From the NCBI GenBank assembly GCA_002372325.1, contig DFFT01000165.1, positions 1-34,336 on the forward strand: a stretch of 34,336 nt of DNA, in the 5' to 3' direction. The notes beneath the pieces are model-generated. The model was not told where the DNA came from. It saw nothing but the letters and a program-made list of their open reading frames with translations, and ran no database searches. Positions 30,735-34,336 of this stretch are shown piece after piece. Made by a program: the position numbers and the translations under genes. Within the stretch, counting starts at the first letter, position 1. The number at the start of each line of letters is the position of its first letter. Source of the stretch: Succinivibrionaceae bacterium UBA3769 (GTDB lineage Bacteria; Pseudomonadota; Gammaproteobacteria; Enterobacterales; Succinivibrionaceae).

Positions 30735-30877
30735 AACAAAGCCAGTTTGCAGCCTTACTGCATTTCCAGTCAGGAATCTGCGTAGTGGTAGCAAAAATAG
30801 TAGCGAAAAAAGTAGCAAATAAAGTAACAAATAAAGTAGCAAAAAGTGAGCGGATGGAGTATTATTAAGAACAGCGG
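30735..30877 (+). pseudogene. Remnant C terminus of an AlbA_2-type protein with VAxK repeats
   Basis: A 12-bp unit (GTAGCAAA-AAA type) is repeated five times at 30788-30847. In the plus frame it reads VAKI-VAKK-VANK-VTNK-VAKS, then ERMEYY and a stop. The frame is open back to a stop at 30734 but has no start codon or ribosome-binding site. Repeats of the form VxxK/VTxQ before an 'ERxxxY' segment are something I know from the linkers of AlbA_2/HATPase_c_4 regulators, the same family as the next gene. I therefore read this as the tail of a lost neighbour, or a mobile linker left by deletion. Confidence 0.4.
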
Positions 30878-30948
30878 AGAGTAATTGACGTGAAACCGGA
30901 GAAAACCGCTGCAGGGCGAATAACAGAGTGTTTAGGAGGCATGAGGCA

Positions 30949-32247
30949 ATGAATATAGGAGTGGAAACAGAAAAAACAGAATTTAAGAAAACAACGGGAG
31001 AACTTCGGGAAGGGATCATATCACTGGCTTCAATGCTCAATAAGAACGGCTATGGAGTTCTCTATTTCGGGGTTAAAGATAACGGGGATGTAGCAGGTCA
31101 GCAAATAAGGGACAGAACGCTTAGAGAAATATCTCAGGCGATAGCAAATTTCCTTAAGCCTCAGGTTATACCGACCATAGAACATAAATTGATAGATGAC
31201 AAAAATGTAATAAAAATTGAAGTTCGCGGTTCAGAAAAACCATATTCGGCATATGGACGTTATTATATGAGATCGGCTGATGAGGACAGAGAATTAAGTC
31301 CAGCAGCTTTGAAAGAATTGATGGAAAAACAAACATCATCAGATATTTTAACTTTGGTTCCTGCTCCGGTTCAGACTCTTACATTTACTAAACTTAAAAT
31401 TGCATATGTAACGGCGGGACTGACCGTTAATCAGGAAACTTTTGAAGATAATGCAGGGCTGAAAAACAGCGATGGAAAATATAATTTAATGGCCTTTTTG
31501 CTTGCTGATGAAAATGATATTTCGATTAAGGTGGTTACTTTTGCGGGAAAAGATAAAACCGACCTTATAAAGAGAAATGAGTATGGGGGAACCTGTCTGA
31601 TTACCGCTATTGATAAAGTGCTTGATTACATGGAATCCATTAATGAAACTATGGTTACGATGGGCAATCACCGGAGATCGGAAGAGCATCTCTTTGATAT
31701 GGCCAGTTTTAAAGAAGCCTGGCAGAACGCCTGTATCCATACGAAATGGGATAAAGGAAATCCGCCGGCAGTTTATATTTTCTCTGACAGAATCGAAATC
31801 ATCTCCACTGGAGGATTGCCGGTTGATTTAAACAAGGAAGAGTTTTATAAAGGAATAAGCAAACCTGTAAATGCAAAACTCCAAAAGATCTTCGGCCAAT
31901 TGGGATATGTGGAACAAACTGGGCATGGCATTCCTCTTATCATCAGCAATTATGGAAAACAGGCTTTTGATATTATGGAGAATTTTGTTAATGTTACCAT
32001 TCCGTTTAATTACAGGAAGCAAAATTCTGGCAGGACTGAAAAAAAAGAAGTGAATCTTAATGAGGCGGAGCAGCGTGTTGTCGGTTATATACGTCAAAAT
32101 TCCAGAATCACGATAAAAGAATTAGTTACGGTAAGCGGATACTCAGACGGATACATAAGAAAAATACTTGCTTCATTGAAGGAAAAGAAGGTTATTGAAC
32201 GTCAAGGGGGGAATAAAACCGGGAACTGGGCAGTTATGAAGCTGTGA
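30949..32247 (+). CDS. AlbA_2 (Schlafen-type) / HATPase_c_4 putative transcriptional regulator
   Basis: 432 residues from ATG 30949, with a perfect AGGAGG at 30934-30939. The N terminus (ETEKTEFKKTTGELREGIISLASMLNKNGYGVLYFGVKDNGDVAGQQ) is the AlbA_2/Slfn DNA-binding region, extending to about residue 125 (YGRYYMRSADEDRELSP). The middle, with NACIHTKWDKGNPPAVYIFSDRIEIISTGGLP and GYVEQTGHGIPLII, is the GHKL-like HATPase_c_4 region of the 'RecG-like' regulator family. The last 65 residues (EQRVVGYIRQNSRITIKELVTVSGYSDGYIRKIL) form a winged helix. Cytoplasmic and DNA-binding. Such genes often sit on mobile islands beside their own operators; the repeats upstream at 30517-30638 are a natural target. 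The DNA is distinctly AT-rich. Confidence 0.88.
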   Translation: MNIGVETEKTEFKKTTGELREGIISLASMLNKNGYGVLYFGVKDNGDVAGQQIRDRTLREISQAIANFLKPQVIPTIEHKLIDDKNVIKIEVRGSEKPYSAYGRYYMRSADEDRELSPAALKELMEKQTSSDILTLVPAPVQTLTFTKLKIAYVTAGLTVNQETFEDNAGLKNSDGKYNLMAFLLADENDISIKVVTFAGKDKTDLIKRNEYGGTCLITAIDKVLDYMESINETMVTMGNHRRSEEHLFDMASFKEAWQNACIHTKWDKGNPPAVYIFSDRIEIISTGGLPVDLNKEEFYKGISKPVNAKLQKIFGQLGYVEQTGHGIPLIISNYGKQAFDIMENFVNVTIPFNYRKQNSGRTEKKEVNLNEAEQRVVGYIRQNSRITIKELVTVSGYSDGYIRKILASLKEKKVIERQGGNKTGNWAVMKL

Positions 32248-32396
32248 AAGCTAGATGTAACTTGTAACAGGAGGCCTTATGTAAGATTTGCCCGGCAAAG
32301 ATCTGTCAAACACCTGAGGTTGCTGGTCTGATGTTCTATGCATGAGTATTTTCCGGTGGCGGCTCACATTTTTTAAAGAAGCTTGTAATAATGTTG

Positions 32397-32454
32397 TTGA
32401 CATGTTTGATTCCATCTGTCATACTCAACCTGTAACAACAAAAGTTACAGGTTG
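32397..32454 (+). promoter_or_regulatory. Promoter with overlapping palindromic operator for the epimerase/Rrf2 pair
   Basis: TTGACA at 32397-32402, a 17-bp spacer, and CATACT at 32420-32425 form a good sigma-70-type promoter. Directly after the -10, CAACCTGTAAC (32426-32436) and GTTACAGGTTG (32444-32454) form a perfect 11-bp inverted repeat with a 7-nt centre, covering the expected start site. The position is ideal for repression, most simply by the Rrf2 protein encoded downstream (inference). TGTAAC half-sites also occur near 32256-32268. Confidence 0.7.
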
Positions 32455-32489
32455 GCAGCAAATTTCACGTTCATAAGGAGAATCTCATC

Positions 32490-33119
32490 ATGAAGATCGC
32501 AGTAGCAGCCGCAAACGGCAAGGCGGCAGGCAAGGTTATCACCGAGGCCGTGAACAGAGGTCACGAGGTTACGGCTTTCGGCCGCAGAGAGAACAACACC
32601 GCTGCGACGGTTTATGTTCAGAAGGACTTGTTCGATTTGACCGCTGAGGATTTGAAGGGCTTTGATGCAGTGGTTGATGCCTTCGGAGCATGGACGGAGG
32701 ATACCCTCTCCCTGCACAGCTCTTCACTTAAGCACCTTTGCGACATTCTTTCCGGCACGGATACCCGTCTTCTCGTTGTAGGCGGCGCCGGGAGTCTTTA
32801 TGTCAATCCCGAACACACCGCGAAGGTTTCTGACAGTCCTGATTTCCCGGAGATGTTTAAGCCTCTGGCAGGGGCTATGGCCAAGGCTCTCAGCGAACTT
32901 CGCCAGCGTCAGGACGTGAAGTGGACATATATCAGTCCCGCCGGTGATTTCCAGGCTGATGGCGAACGGAGCGGCAGATACATTCTCGGCGGCGAGGAGC
33001 TGACGCTTAACAGCAGGGGAGAGAGCATCATCAGCTATGCGGACTATGCCATTGCCATGATTGACGAAATCGAGAAAGGCAATCATATCCGGCAGAGAAT
33101 CAGCGTGGTACGGGAATAA
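32490..33119 (+). CDS. NAD(P)-binding protein, NmrA/YwnB-type atypical short-chain reductase
   Basis: 209 residues with AAGGAG 9 nt before ATG 32490. The N-terminal Rossmann element is MKIAVAAANGKAAGKVITEAVNRGHEVTAFGRR, where the G-x-x-G (GKAAG) and the basic R-R pair after strand 2 suggest NADPH. Further family signs are DAVVDAFGAW, TRLLVVGGAGSLYV, KWTYISPAGDF and SYADYAIAMIDEIE. There is no Y-x3-K catalytic pair, as usual for this subfamily of redox sensors and epimerase-like proteins. Cytoplasmic. It is followed after 76 nt by an Rrf2 regulator, as in the Bacillus ywnB/ywnA neighbourhood; the pair is probably an operon that responds to redox or electrophile stress (inference). Confidence 0.88.
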   Translation: MKIAVAAANGKAAGKVITEAVNRGHEVTAFGRRENNTAATVYVQKDLFDLTAEDLKGFDAVVDAFGAWTEDTLSLHSSSLKHLCDILSGTDTRLLVVGGAGSLYVNPEHTAKVSDSPDFPEMFKPLAGAMAKALSELRQRQDVKWTYISPAGDFQADGERSGRYILGGEELTLNSRGESIISYADYAIAMIDEIEKGNHIRQRISVVRE

Positions 33120-33195
33120 GGACAGCGAAGCCTGTCATATCTGCATTGACGCCTTTATTTGCAAGGATGTATATTACCAAAGGAAGGAACGAGCA

Positions 33196-33636
33196 ATGCA
33201 GATTACAAGCAAATTCACGATAGCGGTTCATATCATTGCTGCCATCGATTATTTCAGGGACAGCGCAAAGGTCACCAGCAGCTTCCTTGCCGTAAGCGTC
33301 GGAGTGAATCCCGTCATTGTAAGAAATGTGATGGGAAGCCTTAAGGAATCTGGCATCATCGAAATCAGCCAGGGAAAAAGCGGCATCAGCCTTGCGAAAG
33401 GTCTTGAAGAGATTACGTTTTATGATGTGTATAAGGCTGTAGACTGCGTAGACGGCAAGGGGCTCTTCCATTTCCACGAAAGCCCGAATATCAAGTGTCC
33501 CGTGGGCAGGAGCATTCATCTGGCCATGGATGAAAGGCTGAAGCGGGTACAGGATACGATGGAAAATGAACTGCGCCGGATCACGATTGCCGATGTCGCA
33601 GCTGATATCAAAAAGAAAGCCGGTTTTTCTGGCTGA
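33196..33636 (+). CDS. Rrf2 family transcriptional regulator (YwnA-like)
   Basis: 146 residues from ATG 33196, with AAGGAAGGA just upstream. A longer in-frame ORF reaches back into the preceding gene, but without family similarity. The winged helix MQITSKFTIAVHIIAAIDYF, then TSSFLAVSVGVNPVIVRNVMGSLKESGIIEISQGKSGISLAK, is typical Rrf2 (recognition helix PVIVRNVMGSL, wing QGKSGI). In place of the three-cysteine iron-sulfur cluster loop of IscR and NsrR there is one cysteine (NIKCPVG), as in YwnA/CymR-type members, so no cluster is expected; that cysteine could sense oxidants. It most likely represses its own operon at the palindrome 32426-32454. Confidence 0.9.
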   Translation: MQITSKFTIAVHIIAAIDYFRDSAKVTSSFLAVSVGVNPVIVRNVMGSLKESGIIEISQGKSGISLAKGLEEITFYDVYKAVDCVDGKGLFHFHESPNIKCPVGRSIHLAMDERLKRVQDTMENELRRITIADVAADIKKKAGFSG

Positions 33637-33833
33637 TGGAACGGCAGAGGAAGCCTGAATGACTGGCCGCTGTTGTAGGAAATCCATCCCCGCACGCTAA
33701 GATTCCGGAGAATCAGCGACGCAAAACTGCTGCCGTATCCCTTCCCACGCTCCCCCTGAACCTCTCCCCGGCTGTCAGTCATGAATCGGCAGCGTTATGC
33801 TGACACCATGAGCTACAAGGCTCGCAAATTCTC

Positions 33834-34043
33834 TTGCATTCTCACTATTACGTATTGGCGTCAAAAACGAAAATACTTCCCCTTGAGGTTAAGTCGTCCG
33901 GAATCGGCAAGCATGAATCGATCACGGAGTTTAAGAAGAAATATTCCCGGTATGTGGCAAAGGAAATACTGCAAAGGAAATACTGTTATCTCAAAAAGAT
34001 ATTGGACTATGAGCTGTTGCGTATCCTGAAGCAATTCCATTGA
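33834..34043 (+). pseudogene. C-terminal remnant of a DUF4143-type ATPase
   Basis: A 70-codon frame that opens only with TTG and begins inside a domain: HSHYYVLASKTKILPLEVKSSGIGKHESITEFKKKYSRYVAKEIL. The LPLEVKSSG element is the C-terminal nuclease-like strand (E-x-K) of DUF4143 ATPases. The Walker region and most of the protein are missing and the upstream DNA is broken by stops in this frame. After KEIL the sequence repeats QRKYC-like codons (aaggaaatactgc occurs twice), perhaps a small duplication. It belongs to a different member of the family from the intact ATPase at 29226-30419, which ends in a diverged V-A-Y. Confidence 0.6.
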
Positions 34044-34248
34044 ATCCCTCCTCCGACTGAGAATCCAGTCTTTGAGGTATTTCGTGCCTCCCTCTTCCGA
34101 TGAGTCCTGATTGCCTTTTCCGGTGAATCCTGATCCCCTGTTCGGATGCAGACACATTCATCCAGTCAATGCAGGCAGGAACAGAGTTAAGGTTCTGAGG
34201 AACAATAATTAAGAAGGGAAGACGCCTGCGGTGCTTCCTGTTTAATGA

Positions 34249-34336
34249 TTAAAGGAGAAAATTTCCAATCTTTTTTCTTTTGTTATAGATTTGTTCAAGC
34301 ACATATTCGACGTGTATGCCTAACGGTAACATGTTC
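34249..34336 (-). CDS. Possible C-terminal end of a gene running off the window end
   Basis: A minus-strand frame open from the window edge to a TAA at 34249-34251, reading NMLPLGIHVEYVLEQIYNKR and a few more residues. Only about 28 codons are visible. The composition looks protein-like, but no family can be named and chance cannot be excluded. Confidence 0.25.
   Translation of the reverse strand, partial: NMLPLGIHVEYVLEQIYNKRKKIGNFLL

Larger units (their letters stand above)
30420..30948. other. AT-rich divergent region with two tandem repeat sets
   Basis: About 530 nt between divergent genes. It holds the 40-bp repeats with CTTAAAG heptamers (30517-30638) and the 12-bp repeat (30788-30847), which has separate entries. 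I see no complete gene. Confidence 0.6.

Overview
The window looks like chromosomal DNA from a flagellated Gram-negative bacterium. Much of it is GC-rich and built from 'ccgg' and 'cggc' runs, with AT-richer accessory patches. A flagellin, Sec-type signal peptides, type III secretion (T3SS) chaperone-like genes and a small periplasmic protein family known from Gammaproteobacteria suggest a gammaproteobacterium, perhaps a host-associated anaerobe of the Succinivibrionaceae type. That placement is inference; there is no rRNA or tRNA here to settle it.

Layout: (1) Positions 1-2344 are an AT-richer accessory block: the start of a GrpB-family gene, a class II Fic protein behind a striking four-site repeat at its promoter, and an unknown gene with a decayed tandem partial copy. 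(2) Positions 2784-9827 hold two small acidic proteins with the look of T3SS class I (CesT-type) chaperones, then one 1849-residue protein with a disordered Asn/Gln-rich N terminus, ending in a terminator. I read this as a putative secreted giant effector with its own chaperones. (3) Positions 10258-18530 hold a small exported protein, a three-gene DUF3791/DUF3990/third-protein cassette, a long HAD-IIIC (FkbH-like) protein with two SGNH-like regions, an exported acetolactate decarboxylase, and an AAA-like ATPase/PD-(D/E)XK protein. (4) Positions 18644-22849 hold a leaderless protein of about 17 BspA-type (DUF285) repeats and a beta-CASP metallo-beta-lactamase RNase-like protein with a long repeated C-terminal extension. 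(5) Positions 23312-26152 hold a second copy of the three-gene cassette with the same GTGA overlap, then flagellin and a bidirectional terminator. (6) Positions 26296-30419 hold a two-gene minus-strand unit: a DUF4143 ATPase followed after 23 nt by a 968-residue protein with two CARF domains of the Csx2/TM1812 type and a C-terminal HEPN RNase motif, with no cas gene or CRISPR array nearby. (7) Positions 30517-34336 are AT-rich: 40-bp and 12-bp tandem repeats, an AlbA_2/Schlafen-type regulator, an NAD(P)-binding protein with an Rrf2 regulator behind a promoter-operator palindrome, an ATPase remnant and a partial reading frame.

The strongest candidates for something new are the internally duplicated CARF-HEPN protein, which looks like a fused pseudodimer with one intact and one degenerate HEPN site; the two-chaperone giant effector locus; and the twice-occurring three-gene cassette around an ADP-ribosyltransferase-like protein.
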